64,000 bases of DNA. Origin: Vibrio neonatus (GTDB lineage Bacteria; Pseudomonadota; Gammaproteobacteria; Enterobacterales; Vibrionaceae). Below, piece after piece: positions 28,851-38,419 of this stretch; the stretch's first letter is position 1, and every line of letters starts with the position of its first letter. Under the pieces are notes generated by a model. It saw only the letters and a program-made list of their open reading frames with translations, did no database searches and was not told the DNA's origin. The DNA lies in NCBI RefSeq assembly GCF_024346975.1, contig NZ_AP024885.1, positions 2,356,001 to 2,420,000 of the forward strand, read 5' to 3'. Both the position numbers and the translations under genes were made by a program.

Positions 28851-30523
28851 TACTGATTCTCCTCGCTATCAGCTTGCGCACTTGGCGCGGTTGGCTGTGC
28901 TGTCGCACTCAGTAACTTGGGTGCGTTATCACTGGTGAGTCTATCGAGTTGACGTAATGTTTGGTTTCCGGCGATGCCATCAGCATCTAGGCCTTGCCAA
29001 GCCTGAAAGGTTGATACCCTTTTCTTCAATTCATCATTAAAAGTGGATGTATCTAAAGGTGTTGCATTCAGTGCTTTCGCCAGCAGTTTATCCAGTATTT
29101 GTACCTGTTCACCACTGCTATTTAATTTCACTGTTTCCAGTATCTCGCTATACCAAAGATACCTAAACTGCCCTTTCCAATGTTGGTCTAGCCAAGTTAC
29201 AGGCAACTGCACTCGCTCCCCTGCCAATAACAGAGTCACTCTATCGTTAGTCACACCTTGCAAGATAGCAAAATAGGGGTGCTGATCATCATACAACGTA
29301 ATCACCACAGGGCGATTCGATGCGACAATGCTCGACAGCGATGCTTTGCTTTGGAAGCAGTGGAAAGGTGGCGTAGTGCCATACTCACAATCAGAATCCA
29401 CAATTGAAGCATCATAGCCCCATAGGTGATACAAGGCCTGCATAGCGCCCATTGGGGAGCGGCTCTGCTCAATCAATTGCGCAAAATGCTGCTGCTCTTG
29501 GTTGGCTATGCTCTGCTTGTCAGCCATTTGCTGTTGCAATTGCTGAGTGTGAGCTTGTTGTTCATTGAACTGGGTTTGCAGTTGTTGCCACTGATGCCAA
29601 GAAGTCAAACCAAGGTAAGTCACCCCGGCAATAGCTAGCGATAGTAACGCCGGAGATAACCAATGATGAGAGCGGCTTGAGTGAGTACTAACTTGTACTT
29701 TATTCCCTGTCGGGGCTTGATAGGCCAATACATCATGACAAGCTCTTTTAGCGATATTTCGGTCAACGCTGTGTTGCTGACTCAACATGGCGTAATACAA
29801 GGCTTTGTCGCAAATAAGGTTGATTAAGCGCGGAATACCTTGTGACTGCGATGCAATAAATTGCACCGCTCTGTCAGAAAAAATATCTTCCCGACCACCG
29901 GCCACTCGCAAACGAAATCCAATATAATCGGCGATATCTTTTTCCACTAAAGGCAGCAGATGATAACGACCAGTGATGCGTTGGGCTAATTGGCGCAGTT
30001 CGATTGTTTGTAGCTTATGTTGCAGCTCAGGTTGACCCACCAGCAACACTTTAAGTAACTTACGGCTGTCAGTTTCTAAATTAGTCAGCAGACGAAGCTG
30101 CTCTAGCACTTGCGCAGAAAGATGCTGAGCTTCATCAATTAAGAGTAAGGTTTGAATACCTTTTTTATGATTATCTAAAAGGTAATGATAAATGGCTTGC
30201 GAGAGCTGTTTTAAGCTGGATGGTTGCGTATAGGAAAGTGAAAACTCGTCACAAATCGCTTCCAGTAATTCAACTTCAGAAAAAGTAGGATTCAGTATAA
30301 GTCCTGCTACCCAATTCCCTTCTAAGTTAGCTAACATCGCTTTGGAAACCGTCGTCTTACCTGTACCAACCTCACCGGTCAGCATGGCAAAACCGCCCCC
30401 ACTATTGAGGCCAATTTGTAAATGTGACAGAGCCTCGCGATGGCGCGCACTTAAGAATAAATACTTAGAACTGGGAACAATTGAAAATGGTTCTTCTACA
30501 AAACCAAAAAAATCCTTATACAT
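28850..30523 (-). CDS. gspA: Type II secretion ATPase GspA/ExeA with peptidoglycan-binding domain
   Basis: 557 residues. It has an N-terminal AAA ATPase ('MYKDFFGFVEEPFSIVPSSKYLFLS', Walker A GEVGTGKTT, Walker B LLLIDEAQHL), one membrane helix near residue 285, a periplasmic coiled segment rich in Gln, and a peptidoglycan-binding domain near the C terminus ('GLDADGIAGNQTLRQLDRL'). ExeAB uses ATP and peptidoglycan binding to insert the type II secretin. It is separate from any gsp core operon in the window, as in other Vibrio. Confidence 0.92.
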   Translation of the reverse strand: MYKDFFGFVEEPFSIVPSSKYLFLSARHREALSHLQIGLNSGGGFAMLTGEVGTGKTTVSKAMLANLEGNWVAGLILNPTFSEVELLEAICDEFSLSYTQPSSLKQLSQAIYHYLLDNHKKGIQTLLLIDEAQHLSAQVLEQLRLLTNLETDSRKLLKVLLVGQPELQHKLQTIELRQLAQRITGRYHLLPLVEKDIADYIGFRLRVAGGREDIFSDRAVQFIASQSQGIPRLINLICDKALYYAMLSQQHSVDRNIAKRACHDVLAYQAPTGNKVQVSTHSSRSHHWLSPALLSLAIAGVTYLGLTSWHQWQQLQTQFNEQQAHTQQLQQQMADKQSIANQEQQHFAQLIEQSRSPMGAMQALYHLWGYDASIVDSDCEYGTTPPFHCFQSKASLSSIVASNRPVVITLYDDQHPYFAILQGVTNDRVTLLLAGERVQLPVTWLDQHWKGQFRYLWYSEILETVKLNSSGEQVQILDKLLAKALNATPLDTSTFNDELKKRVSTFQAWQGLDADGIAGNQTLRQLDRLTSDNAPKLLSATAQPTAPSAQADSEENQ

Positions 30524-30690
30524 TTAGAACTTCTATACATACTTCTTTTCTCATTTGAGTCAAGCTACCATTGAATGAAAGAAAGTAAAGCAATCCTTTC
30601 ATCGACTAATCGTAGTGTTAGGTAGTGCAAAGAATAGCGACATATAATTGCCATCACTTTCATCCACAATACAAAAAGAGAGACTTCATT

Positions 30691-31923
30691 GTGCAAACCT
30701 ATCTAGTAGGTGGTGCAGTTAGAGATAAACTGCTCAATATAGAAAACTACGACCGAGACTGGGTTGTGGTGGGCGCGACGCCGCAAACATTGTTGGATCT
30801 TGGCTATCAAACCGTCGGCAAAGATTTCCCTGTTTTTCTGCATCCTAAAACGCATGAAGAATACGCGCTGGCTCGCACCGAACGTAAATCAGGAAGCGGT
30901 TACACTGGGTTTGATTGTTACTTTGCGCAAGATGTCACTTTAGAAGAAGATCTGATACGCCGCGATCTCACTATCAATGCCATTGCGCAAGATGAATCTG
31001 GCACCCTGTATGATCCTTATGGCGGTCAGCAAGATATCCAAAACAAGTGCCTGCGACATGTTTCGCGCGCTTTTGTGGAAGACCCTTTGCGTGTATTGCG
31101 TGTAGCGCGTTTCGCCGCTAAATTGCATCACCTAGGCTTTAGCGTGGCACAAGAAACCCTTAACCTAATGCGCGAGATTGTCGATTCAGGTGAGCTACAA
31201 ACCCTCACCGCTGAGCGTGTTTGGCAAGAGTGGCACAAATCGTTATTAACCCAAGATCCGCAAGTGTTTATCGAAGTGCTACAAGAGTGTGGCGCACTCG
31301 CTGTCGTCATGCCCGAAATCAGCCGTTTGTTTGGCGTGCCCCAAACCGAAAAATGGCATCCTGAGATTGATACCGGAATCCACACCTTAATGGTCGCCAA
31401 GCGATCGGCGCAGTTAAGCAAAGTGCCCGAAATACGCTTTGCCGCGCAAATGCACGATCTCGGCAAAGGCGTCACTCCACAACAAGAGTGGCCAAGCCAT
31501 AAAATGCATTGTCATACTGGCCTCAAAATTATCGAATCCCTCAGCAAGCGCCTGCGCGTGCCCAACCAATACAAAGAGTTGGCACTGCATGTATGCAAGC
31601 AGCACTCCAATATTCATCGAGCGCAAGAGCTAAAAGCCGCAACCGTTTTGCGCGTGCTAGACAGCTTTGATGTATGGCGTAAACCAAACGTACTAGAGCA
31701 AGTGTTAATTACCTGCCAAGCTGACACTCAAGGGCGATTAGGGCATGAATCTACCCCCTACCCGCAACGAGATTACTTTGTCGCAACCTATCAAGCGGCA
31801 TTAGCGGTGAATGTACAACAAGTGATTAAAGATGGTTTTGCGGGCAAAGATATCAGAGAAGAGCTTAACAAACGCCGCACTGAGGCGATTGAACAAGTAA
31901 AACAAAGCTGGCATTGGTTGTAA
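30691..31923 (+). CDS. cca: Multifunctional CCA-adding tRNA nucleotidyltransferase
   Basis: 410 residues (E. coli 412). The head domain has 'YLVGGAVRDKLLN..NYDRDWVVVG' with the G-G-x8-D-x-D motif. The neck has 'DLTINAIAQDESG', and the C-terminal HD domain has 'AAQMHDLGKG' giving phosphatase/phosphodiesterase activity. It builds or repairs tRNA 3' CCA ends. GTG at 30691, preceded by AGAGAG, is chosen because family members start one or two residues before YLVGG; the frame extends 22 codons further without homology. Confidence 0.96.
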   Translation: MQTYLVGGAVRDKLLNIENYDRDWVVVGATPQTLLDLGYQTVGKDFPVFLHPKTHEEYALARTERKSGSGYTGFDCYFAQDVTLEEDLIRRDLTINAIAQDESGTLYDPYGGQQDIQNKCLRHVSRAFVEDPLRVLRVARFAAKLHHLGFSVAQETLNLMREIVDSGELQTLTAERVWQEWHKSLLTQDPQVFIEVLQECGALAVVMPEISRLFGVPQTEKWHPEIDTGIHTLMVAKRSAQLSKVPEIRFAAQMHDLGKGVTPQQEWPSHKMHCHTGLKIIESLSKRLRVPNQYKELALHVCKQHSNIHRAQELKAATVLRVLDSFDVWRKPNVLEQVLITCQADTQGRLGHESTPYPQRDYFVATYQAALAVNVQQVIKDGFAGKDIREELNKRRTEAIEQVKQSWHWL

Positions 31924-31938
31924 AAAAATCGGCATAAA

Positions 31939-31971
31939 AAAGGCCTCTAAGATTTACTCTTAGAGGCCTTT
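31939..31971. terminator. Bidirectional terminator between cca and uppP
   Basis: AAGGCCTCTAAGA pairs with its complement TCTTAGAGGCCTT around TTTACTC-type loop bases, flanked by A and T runs. Confidence 0.9.
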
Positions 31972-31988
31972 CATTTTGTAGTTATCGA

Positions 31989-32792
31989 TTACTGAGTCAG
32001 CAAGAAAGCAAATAAGCCTGCGCCCAATAGCAAGCGGTAGATGACAAATGGCGTCATTCCCATGCTAGAGATCAATTTCAGGAAGTAATGGATACAAATA
32101 TAAGCACTCACAAACGAGACTAAAATTCCCGTAGATAGCAAACCTAAATGCATCGGCTCTGGGCTAAGAGCCAGCTTAGTGCCTAAGTAACCACCGGCTA
32201 AGGTGATGATTGGAATAGACATTAAAAACGAAAAACGCGCTGCCGCCTCACGAGTAAAGCCGAGATAAAGCGCCGCAGTAATAGTGGCCCCAGAGCGTGA
32301 TGTGCCCGGAATCATTGCCATTGCTTGAGCAATACCAATAATTAACGTCTTCTTCCAAGTGGCTTGATACTCATCTTTAGTTAACGCTGATGTTTTATCT
32401 GCATGCCACAGCAATAAACCAAAAATGATCGTCGTACAGGCAATCACCCAAGCACTGCGCAAATACAACTCAATCAGATCGTTTAAAAACAGCCCAGCTA
32501 AACCGGCTGGAATGGTCGCTAAAATGATCATCCACGCCAGTTTGGACTCTTTGTTGTGTTGCTGCTTAAACACGGAGCCAAAAAATGCACGTAAAAGAGT
32601 CACCACTTCATGTCTAAAATAAATCACAACCGCGAGCAAGGTGCCCACGTGTACCGCAACATCAAACGCCAAGCCTTGATCTTCCCAACCTAATACAGCC
32701 GAAGGTAAAATCAGGTGAGCAGAGCTCGATATAGGTAAAAATTCAGTTAGGCCCTGAATTAAGGCCAATGCAAAAGCTTCTAAATAGCTCAT
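31989..32792 (-). CDS. uppP: Undecaprenyl-diphosphate phosphatase
   Basis: 267 residues, a polytopic BacA/UppP membrane enzyme. The conserved '[19 protein letters not shown]' is at residues 13-31 and '[21 protein letters not shown]' is the second motif with the Arg-Ser-Gly core. It dephosphorylates C55-PP to the C55-P carrier for cell-wall synthesis and contributes bacitracin resistance. Its start overlaps the folK stop (TAATG), so folB-folK-uppP form one coupled operon. Confidence 0.96.
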   Translation of the reverse strand: MSYLEAFALALIQGLTEFLPISSSAHLILPSAVLGWEDQGLAFDVAVHVGTLLAVVIYFRHEVVTLLRAFFGSVFKQQHNKESKLAWMIILATIPAGLAGLFLNDLIELYLRSAWVIACTTIIFGLLLWHADKTSALTKDEYQATWKKTLIIGIAQAMAMIPGTSRSGATITAALYLGFTREAAARFSFLMSIPIITLAGGYLGTKLALSPEPMHLGLLSTGILVSFVSAYICIHYFLKLISSMGMTPFVIYRLLLGAGLFAFLLTQ

Positions 32793-33298
32793 TAATCATC
32801 ATCTCTTAAATGTAGAGAAGTAGCCGTGAGGTTCGACATACCACCGATAGATACAAATTCTTGCTGCCAAATTTGACGAATGCAACGACCGTCCCCAGGA
32901 ACAATCAGTTCGGGACACAGCTCATACAAAGGTTGCAGCACAAAATTGAACTTAAAAATATCCTTTCTTGGTATTTGCGGCGCTTGCGCACTTTGCACAT
33001 CACCAAATAAAAGAATATCAATATCTAATGTACGATCTTGTTTCTTTTGGGCATTGAGTGGACGACCATAAGCCAGCTCTAGCGCTCGCAAACGATGACA
33101 AAATTCAGGCAAAGCTAAGTCCGTATCTAGGCCAACCACAAAATTATAAAACTCAGCGCCATCAAATCCCGTTGCTGGGCAACTGTAAATCGTTGAGACT
33201 TGCAGATTACTGCCTAAACGTTGTAACTCGATGATCGCGGCGCGAGCATGCTTATCTCGTTCAATGTTGGTCCCAATACCTAAATAGGTTTGGGTCAC
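32792..33298 (-). CDS. folK: 6-hydroxymethyl-7,8-dihydropterin pyrophosphokinase
   Basis: 168 residues. '[19 protein letters not shown]' is the N-terminal pterin pocket, and '[12 protein letters not shown]' is the HPPK signature with the two metal-binding Asp. It transfers pyrophosphate from ATP to the pterin in folate synthesis. It starts with GTG, overlapping the folB stop by 4 bases (GTGA). Confidence 0.93.
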   Translation of the reverse strand: MTQTYLGIGTNIERDKHARAAIIELQRLGSNLQVSTIYSCPATGFDGAEFYNFVVGLDTDLALPEFCHRLRALELAYGRPLNAQKKQDRTLDIDILLFGDVQSAQAPQIPRKDIFKFNFVLQPLYELCPELIVPGDGRCIRQIWQQEFVSIGGMSNLTATSLHLRDDD

Positions 33299-33654
33299 AA
33301 CGAGCCTCGTTCAATGACTACGCCAACACTAGCAGCTTGTGGCACAGCGCCAGGCTTACGAAGTTTGATGCGAATCCAAGGAACGTTAAATTTATCCATA
33401 ATCAGGCTGGCGATTTCTTCTGCTACTCGTTCGACAAGCAAAAATCGGCCACCCTCAATATGCGCAAGAACCGCTTGGCTGACAGAGAAGTAATCTAATG
33501 CATCTTCAACATTATCACTGTGCCCAGCAGCTTGGTTATCGTGAGCCATTTCTATATCAAGCACTAGTTTTTGCTTGATCTCTTGCTCCCAGTCATACAC
33601 CCCAATAGTGGTAATTACCTCGAGCTGTTCGATAAAAACTCGGTCTTGATTCAT
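33295..33654 (-). CDS. folB: Dihydroneopterin aldolase
   Basis: 119 residues of the DHNA fold ('DRVFIEQLEVITTIGVYDWEQEIKQKLVLDIEM', 'LVERVAEEIASLIMD...RIKLRKPGAV'). The catalytic Glu22-like residue (YDWE) and the late Lys are present. It cleaves dihydroneopterin to 6-hydroxymethyl-dihydropterin, the substrate of FolK encoded next. It is the first gene of folB-folK-uppP, divergent from plsY. Confidence 0.94.
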   Translation of the reverse strand: MNQDRVFIEQLEVITTIGVYDWEQEIKQKLVLDIEMAHDNQAAGHSDNVEDALDYFSVSQAVLAHIEGGRFLLVERVAEEIASLIMDKFNVPWIRIKLRKPGAVPQAASVGVVIERGSL

Positions 33655-33826
33655 TATTTCGATCCTTTTCTTGCCTCTTTAAGTAGTAAATTCTTGCAAA
33701 ACAAGTTCAAATACATAGATTGAGGTCGGATAAGCTAAAAGTATAAAAAAACGTAATATACTACATTGATTACCCAACTATAATCCCGATTCAATCGATA
33801 TTAGCTACAAAGTGTAAAGGATATCT

Positions 33827-34420
33827 ATGACAGCAACGGCTTTACTCATGATCATCTTGGCCTATTTATTAGGCTCAGTGTCGAGTGCCGTTCTCATTTG
33901 TCGGGTATTTCGACTTCCAGACCCTCGTTCAACAGGCTCAAATAACCCCGGTGCCACCAATGTCCTGCGCATTGGAGGAAAGCTACCTGCGGTGTTAGTT
34001 CTGCTGTGTGATATGGCAAAAGGGACCATCCCTGTTTGGTCAGCCTACTACCTCGATCTTGATCCTGTGATGTTAGGTTTGATTGGTATTTCGGCCTGTA
34101 TTGGCCACATTTACCCTATCTTTTTTCACTTCAAAGGCGGTAAAGGGGTGGCAACCGCAGTAGGTGCGATAGCGCCGATTGGTTTTGATTTAACTGGCTT
34201 ATTAATGGGAACATGGTTAATTACCGCTGTGGTCTCGCGCTACTCTTCACTGGCGGCTCTAGTGACCGCTTTAGTGGCTCCGCTATACACTTGGATGATC
34301 AAACCGCAATACACCTTGCCGGTGGCAATGCTGTGCTGTCTTATTATCTGGCGACATCAAGACAATATTAAACGCCTGTTTTCTGGAGAAGAGCCGAAGG
34401 TGGGCTCTAAAAAGCTGTAA
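33827..34420 (+). CDS. plsY: Glycerol-3-phosphate acyltransferase PlsY
   Basis: 197 residues, about five membrane segments. The three family motifs are visible: '[10 protein letters not shown]' with '[16 protein letters not shown]', '[10 protein letters not shown]', and '[21 protein letters not shown]'. It acylates glycerol-3-phosphate with acyl-phosphate at the inner membrane, the first step of phospholipid synthesis. Divergence from folB is conserved in gamma-proteobacteria. Confidence 0.95.
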   Translation: MTATALLMIILAYLLGSVSSAVLICRVFRLPDPRSTGSNNPGATNVLRIGGKLPAVLVLLCDMAKGTIPVWSAYYLDLDPVMLGLIGISACIGHIYPIFFHFKGGKGVATAVGAIAPIGFDLTGLLMGTWLITAVVSRYSSLAALVTALVAPLYTWMIKPQYTLPVAMLCCLIIWRHQDNIKRLFSGEEPKVGSKKL

Positions 34421-34473
34421 TTACGCCGATAGCCGTTCCTTCCCCCTCATCAACTGACTCAAATTCAATTCAT

Positions 34474-34498
34474 AAAAAAACCGACCTAGTTAGGTCGG
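34474..34498 (-). terminator. Terminator of tsaD
   Basis: CCGACCTA and TAGGTCGG pair around GT. On the minus strand the stem is followed by seven T. Confidence 0.88.
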
Positions 34499-34544
34499 CT
34501 TCATATCGATGTTATTTAACGAAAGAAATAACTAAGCAAAATAA

Positions 34545-35561
34545 CTAGGCAATCGGCTCTAGTTGGTCGATAGGCCAGCGAGGCTGAGCTTTAACGCCTA
34601 AGCCTGATGTTTCACCATTTTTCAAACGTTGCATACCCGCATAAGCAATCATAGCGCCGTTATCGGTACAAAACTCGGTTCTTGGGTAGTACACTTCACC
34701 GCCCACTTTCTTCGCCAAGGCTTCAAGTTCAAGGCGCAATTGTTTGTTAGCACTTACGCCACCGGCAATCACAATGCGCTTCATGCCTGTTTGCTGTAGT
34801 GCACGTTTACATTTAATTACTAACGTCGCACACACCGCTTCTTGGAAGGCATACGCAATATCAGCGCGAGTTTGCTCATCGTTGTCATTGCCAGAGATAG
34901 TATTGGCCGCAAAAGTTTTTAAACCGGAAAAGCTCATATCTAGCCCCGGACGGTCTGTCATAGGACGAGGGAACTTAAAGCGACCCGGCGTTCCTTTTTC
35001 CGCTAAACGAGATAACAGCGGACCACCTGGGTAATCCAGTCCCATCAGTTTAGCCGTTTTATCAAAGGCTTCACCTGCGGCATCATCAATTGATTCGCCA
35101 AGAATTTGATATTCACCAATGGCTTTCACTTCTACGATCATTGTGTGACCGCCAGAAACGAGCAAAGCAATAAAAGGAAACGGCGGCGGATTATCTTCTA
35201 ACATAGGCGCCAGCAAATGCCCTTCCATATGGTGCACTGGCACCGCAGGAACATCCCACGCATACGCAATACTACGGCCAATAGTCGCACCAACTAACAA
35301 AGCGCCCACTAGGCCTGGGCCTGCGGTATAAGCGATGCCATCAATATCCGCAGAGGTTAAGTTGGCTTCTTTTAATGCTTCTTTTACCAATGGAATGGTT
35401 TTTTTCACGTGATCGCGAGAAGCGAGTTCTGGAACAACACCACCATAATCAGCGTGGAGCTTTACTTGGCTATATAGTTGATGTGAAAGCAAACCTTTCT
35501 CATCATCATAAATAGCAACTCCTGTCTCATCACAGGAGGTTTCAATACCTAAAATACGCAT
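34545..35561 (-). CDS. tsaD: tRNA N6-adenosine threonylcarbamoyltransferase
   Basis: 338 residues of the Kae1/TsaD/Gcp ASKHA family. '[19 protein letters not shown]', the metal-binding 'VHHMEGH', 'LVSGGHTM' and the late '[12 protein letters not shown]' are all present. With TsaB, TsaE and TsaC it makes t6A37 in ANN-reading tRNAs. It is divergent from rpsU, as in E. coli. Confidence 0.97.
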   Translation of the reverse strand: MRILGIETSCDETGVAIYDDEKGLLSHQLYSQVKLHADYGGVVPELASRDHVKKTIPLVKEALKEANLTSADIDGIAYTAGPGLVGALLVGATIGRSIAYAWDVPAVPVHHMEGHLLAPMLEDNPPPFPFIALLVSGGHTMIVEVKAIGEYQILGESIDDAAGEAFDKTAKLMGLDYPGGPLLSRLAEKGTPGRFKFPRPMTDRPGLDMSFSGLKTFAANTISGNDNDEQTRADIAYAFQEAVCATLVIKCKRALQQTGMKRIVIAGGVSANKQLRLELEALAKKVGGEVYYPRTEFCTDNGAMIAYAGMQRLKNGETSGLGVKAQPRWPIDQLEPIA

Positions 35562-35782
35562 ACATTTCTCGCGACTTCTTTAATGTGTGGCAAGTTTACC
35601 TTGTCCTAATTGTTCAAACAAATGATTGATCGTTTTCTCCGCAATAAAGTGCTTTACAAACACTATCAGTTCGGATTAAAATTCCGCACCATTTTTGATC
35701 AAACTGGTTATTCCCCTTGCAAGTTAACTTGCCCAGAAAGTGGAACCCAGTATTAACGAATAACCCCTGAGGTGAAAGGCAT

Positions 35783-35998
35783 ATGCCAGTAGTTAAAGTA
35801 CGTGAAAACGAACCGTTCGACGTAGCTCTACGTCGCTTTAAGCGCTCTTGCGAAAAAGCAGGTATTCTTTCTGAAGTGCGTCGTCGTGAGCACTATGAGA
35901 AACCAACTACAGTTCGTAAACGCGCTAAAGCAGCTGCTCAAAAGCGTCACGCTAAGAAGCTAGCTCGTGAAAACGCACGTCGCGTTCGTCTTTACTAA
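35783..35998 (+). CDS. rpsU: 30S ribosomal protein S21
   Basis: 71 basic residues, identical in length to E. coli S21. '[29 protein letters not shown]' and an Arg/Lys/Ala-rich tail are present. It is needed for initiation on the 30S subunit. First gene of the macromolecular synthesis operon, with GAGGTGAAAGG as a strong ribosome binding site. Confidence 0.98.
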
Positions 35999-36023
35999 TC
36001 CCCGATATTATTAGGAATTAGTA

Positions 36024-36467
36024 ATGGCTCTTATTGATAAACTCAAAGAAGAGCAAAAATCTGCGATGAAAGCCAAGGACAAACCGCGCCTTGGCACTAT
36101 TCGTTTAGCCCTATCAGCAATTAAGCAACGTGAAGTCGACGAGAGGATTACTCTGACCGACGACGATATCATCGGTGTGCTGACTAAAATGGTTAAACAA
36201 CGTCGCGATTCTGTCGCTCAATATGAATCTGCCGGTCGTCAAGATCTTGCGGACATTGAGAAAGCTGAAATTACAGTACTTGAGGAATTTATGCCTCAAC
36301 CGCTGAGCGAAGAAGAAGTGGCTGCATTAGTTGATAGTGCAATTACCGAATCTGGTGCTGCGGGCATGCAAGACATGGGTAAAGTAATGGGCGTTCTCAA
36401 ACCACAAATTCAAGGGCGCGCAGATATGGGTAAAGTAAGTGGTTTAGTTCGTTCTAAACTGGCTTAA
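36024..36467 (+). CDS. GatB/YqeY domain protein
   Basis: 147 residues. The YqeY domain resembles the C-terminal tRNA-binding tail of GatB ('LIDKLKEEQKSAMKAKDKPRLGTIRLALSAIKQREVDER', 'DMGKVMGVLKPQIQGRADMGKVSGLVRSKL'). It has no catalytic domain; function unknown, with tRNA or amidotransferase links suspected. It sits between rpsU and dnaG, an arrangement common in Vibrio and many other bacteria. Confidence 0.92.
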   Translation: MALIDKLKEEQKSAMKAKDKPRLGTIRLALSAIKQREVDERITLTDDDIIGVLTKMVKQRRDSVAQYESAGRQDLADIEKAEITVLEEFMPQPLSEEEVAALVDSAITESGAAGMQDMGKVMGVLKPQIQGRADMGKVSGLVRSKLA

Positions 36468-36488
36468 ATCCCCAATAAAAATTAAAGC

Positions 36489-36518
36489 AAGCCGTGCTAT
36501 TCATTGAATGCACGGCTT
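36489..36518 (+). terminator. Stem-loop between yqeY and dnaG (attenuator)
   Basis: AAGCCGTGC pairs with GCACGGCTT, with GTTTGTAT after the stem. The weak T tail suggests partial termination, which would lower dnaG relative to rpsU as in E. coli. Confidence 0.65.
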
Positions 36519-36555
36519 GTTTGTATCTCGCACAAACGAACTTTCTTTAGGATCT

Positions 36556-38322
36556 ATGGCTGGACACATACCACGTACCTTCATTGATGACCTACTTGCT
36601 CGACTGGATATTGTCGATATCGTTGACGCGCGAGTAAAACTAAAGAAACAAGGCAAGAACTACGGTGCTTGCTGCCCATTCCATAACGAGAAAACCCCCT
36701 CTTTCAGTGTTAGCCAAGAAAAGCAGTTTTATCATTGCTTTGGTTGTGGTGTTCACGGGAATGCCATCGATTTCATGATGGAATACGAACGCCTTGAGTT
36801 TGTCGAAGCCATTGAAGAGCTTGCCGCTCATCTCGGCTTAGAAGTCCCAAGAGAACAGCGTCAAGGTGGCTTTAGTAGCCAAGGCCCGACCGCCAATACT
36901 GAACAGAAACGCAGCCTATATGATTTATTGGGCAGCATCGCTAACTTCTACCGTTCGCAATTAAAAACGAGCGCCGGAAAAACCGCGATTGAGTACTTAA
37001 AAAACCGAGGGCTCAGCGGAGAAATAGCACAAAAATTCGAGATTGGTTTCGTAGCGGATGAATGGGATTCGGTACGAAAACAATTTGGTCAGCAAAAACA
37101 GGCACAAGATGCGTTAGTCAGTGCTGGCATGCTCATTGAAAACGACAAAGGTAATAGATACGACCGCTTCCGTGGTCGAGTCATGTTCCCTATTCGTGAC
37201 CGTCGTGGTCGAGTGATTGGTTTTGGTGGACGCGTCTTAGGTGACGGTACGCCAAAATATCTCAACTCACCGGAAACGCCCATATTCCATAAAGGCAAAG
37301 AGCTTTATGGTTTATATGAAGTGCTACAAACTCATCGCTCGCCAGAACAAATTCTGGTGGTTGAAGGGTATATGGATGTAGTGGCCTTGGCGCAGTTTGG
37401 GGTGGATTATGCGGTGGCCTCACTTGGCACCTCCACCACTGGCGATCACCTGCAAATGCTATTTCGTCAAACCAGCAATATTATTTGTTGTTATGACGGG
37501 GATAGAGCCGGTCGTGATGCAGCATGGCGAGCAATGGAAAATGCCCTGCCTTATTTAAACGACGGGCGTCAGCTTAAGTTTATGTTTTTACCCGATGGCG
37601 AAGACCCTGATACCTATATCCGCCAACACGGTAAACAGGCTTTTGAAGAGCAAGTTCGCAGTGCGACGACGCTATCAGAATTTATGTTTCAAACCTTAAT
37701 GCAGCAAGTGGATACCAGCAGTAAAGAAGGCATGGCTAAGTTAAGCACTTTAGCTATCCCTCTGATTAGTAAAGTACCGGGCGGTACACTGCGTATGTAT
37801 CTGCGTGAGTTACTTGGACGAAAACTAGGTTTAGTCGATGAGCGTCAACTGCAACAATTGATCGCCAAAACAGACGAGCAATCTGCGCGTCCAGCGCCGC
37901 ATAAGAAGATAGAAAGAACGCCAATGCGTGTTGTCATAGCATTATTGCTACAGAACCCGCATTACGTAGAGTTAATACCAAACCTAGATTCAGTTAGTCA
38001 AACTAACCTACCTGGGCTAAGTTTATTACTCGATGTGGTTGATAAGTGTATAAATCATCCCCATATCACCACTGGCCAGTTATTAGAGCACTGGCGAAAT
38101 CAAAAAGAAGAACGCATATTGTCACTTCTGGCAAGCTGGGATCTCCCAACTTATAAGGAAGAAGACAATCATGACGATATATTTTGTGATTCACTGGATA
38201 AAGTAATTTACCAGTGTATTGAACGGCAAATTGAAACCCTACAAGCGAAAGAAAGAAGTGTCGGCTTATCAGTCGAAGAAAAAAGGGAGCTGCTGGCTTT
38301 AATGCTAGATTTAAAAGCATGA
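36556..38322 (+). CDS. dnaG: DNA primase
   Basis: 588 residues. A CHC2 zinc finger is near the N terminus ('CCPFHNEKTPSFSVSQEKQFYHCFGCG'). The TOPRIM catalytic core has VVEGYMDVVAL and the 'CYDGDRAGRDAA' DxD motif, followed by a C-terminal DnaB-binding domain. It makes primers for lagging-strand synthesis. ATG at 36556 (AGGATCT before it) gives MAGHIPRTFID, the family start; a 16-codon upstream extension is rejected. Confidence 0.97.
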   Translation: MAGHIPRTFIDDLLARLDIVDIVDARVKLKKQGKNYGACCPFHNEKTPSFSVSQEKQFYHCFGCGVHGNAIDFMMEYERLEFVEAIEELAAHLGLEVPREQRQGGFSSQGPTANTEQKRSLYDLLGSIANFYRSQLKTSAGKTAIEYLKNRGLSGEIAQKFEIGFVADEWDSVRKQFGQQKQAQDALVSAGMLIENDKGNRYDRFRGRVMFPIRDRRGRVIGFGGRVLGDGTPKYLNSPETPIFHKGKELYGLYEVLQTHRSPEQILVVEGYMDVVALAQFGVDYAVASLGTSTTGDHLQMLFRQTSNIICCYDGDRAGRDAAWRAMENALPYLNDGRQLKFMFLPDGEDPDTYIRQHGKQAFEEQVRSATTLSEFMFQTLMQQVDTSSKEGMAKLSTLAIPLISKVPGGTLRMYLRELLGRKLGLVDERQLQQLIAKTDEQSARPAPHKKIERTPMRVVIALLLQNPHYVELIPNLDSVSQTNLPGLSLLLDVVDKCINHPHITTGQLLEHWRNQKEERILSLLASWDLPTYKEEDNHDDIFCDSLDKVIYQCIERQIETLQAKERSVGLSVEEKRELLALMLDLKA

Positions 38323-38334
38323 GACCCTGAACGC

Positions 38335-38361
38335 TTGTAATGTAAAAAAGTTTGCTATAAT
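38335..38361 (+). promoter_or_regulatory. Possible internal promoter for rpoD
   Basis: TTGTAA, 15-bp spacer, extended minus-10 TGCTATAAT, between dnaG and rpoD. The short spacer is offset by the extended minus-10. An extra rpoD promoter in this position is known in E. coli relatives. Confidence 0.4.
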
Positions 38362-38419
38362 TAGCGGTCTGCATTTCGCAAACTAGTTCCTTCACCAGAC
38401 CAGAATTTGGATACCATCT

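Noticed and set aside
36508..36555. 16-codon N-terminal extension of DnaG
   Set aside because: It overlaps the attenuator stem-loop and lacks homology; MAGHIPRTFID is the family start with AGGATCT before it.
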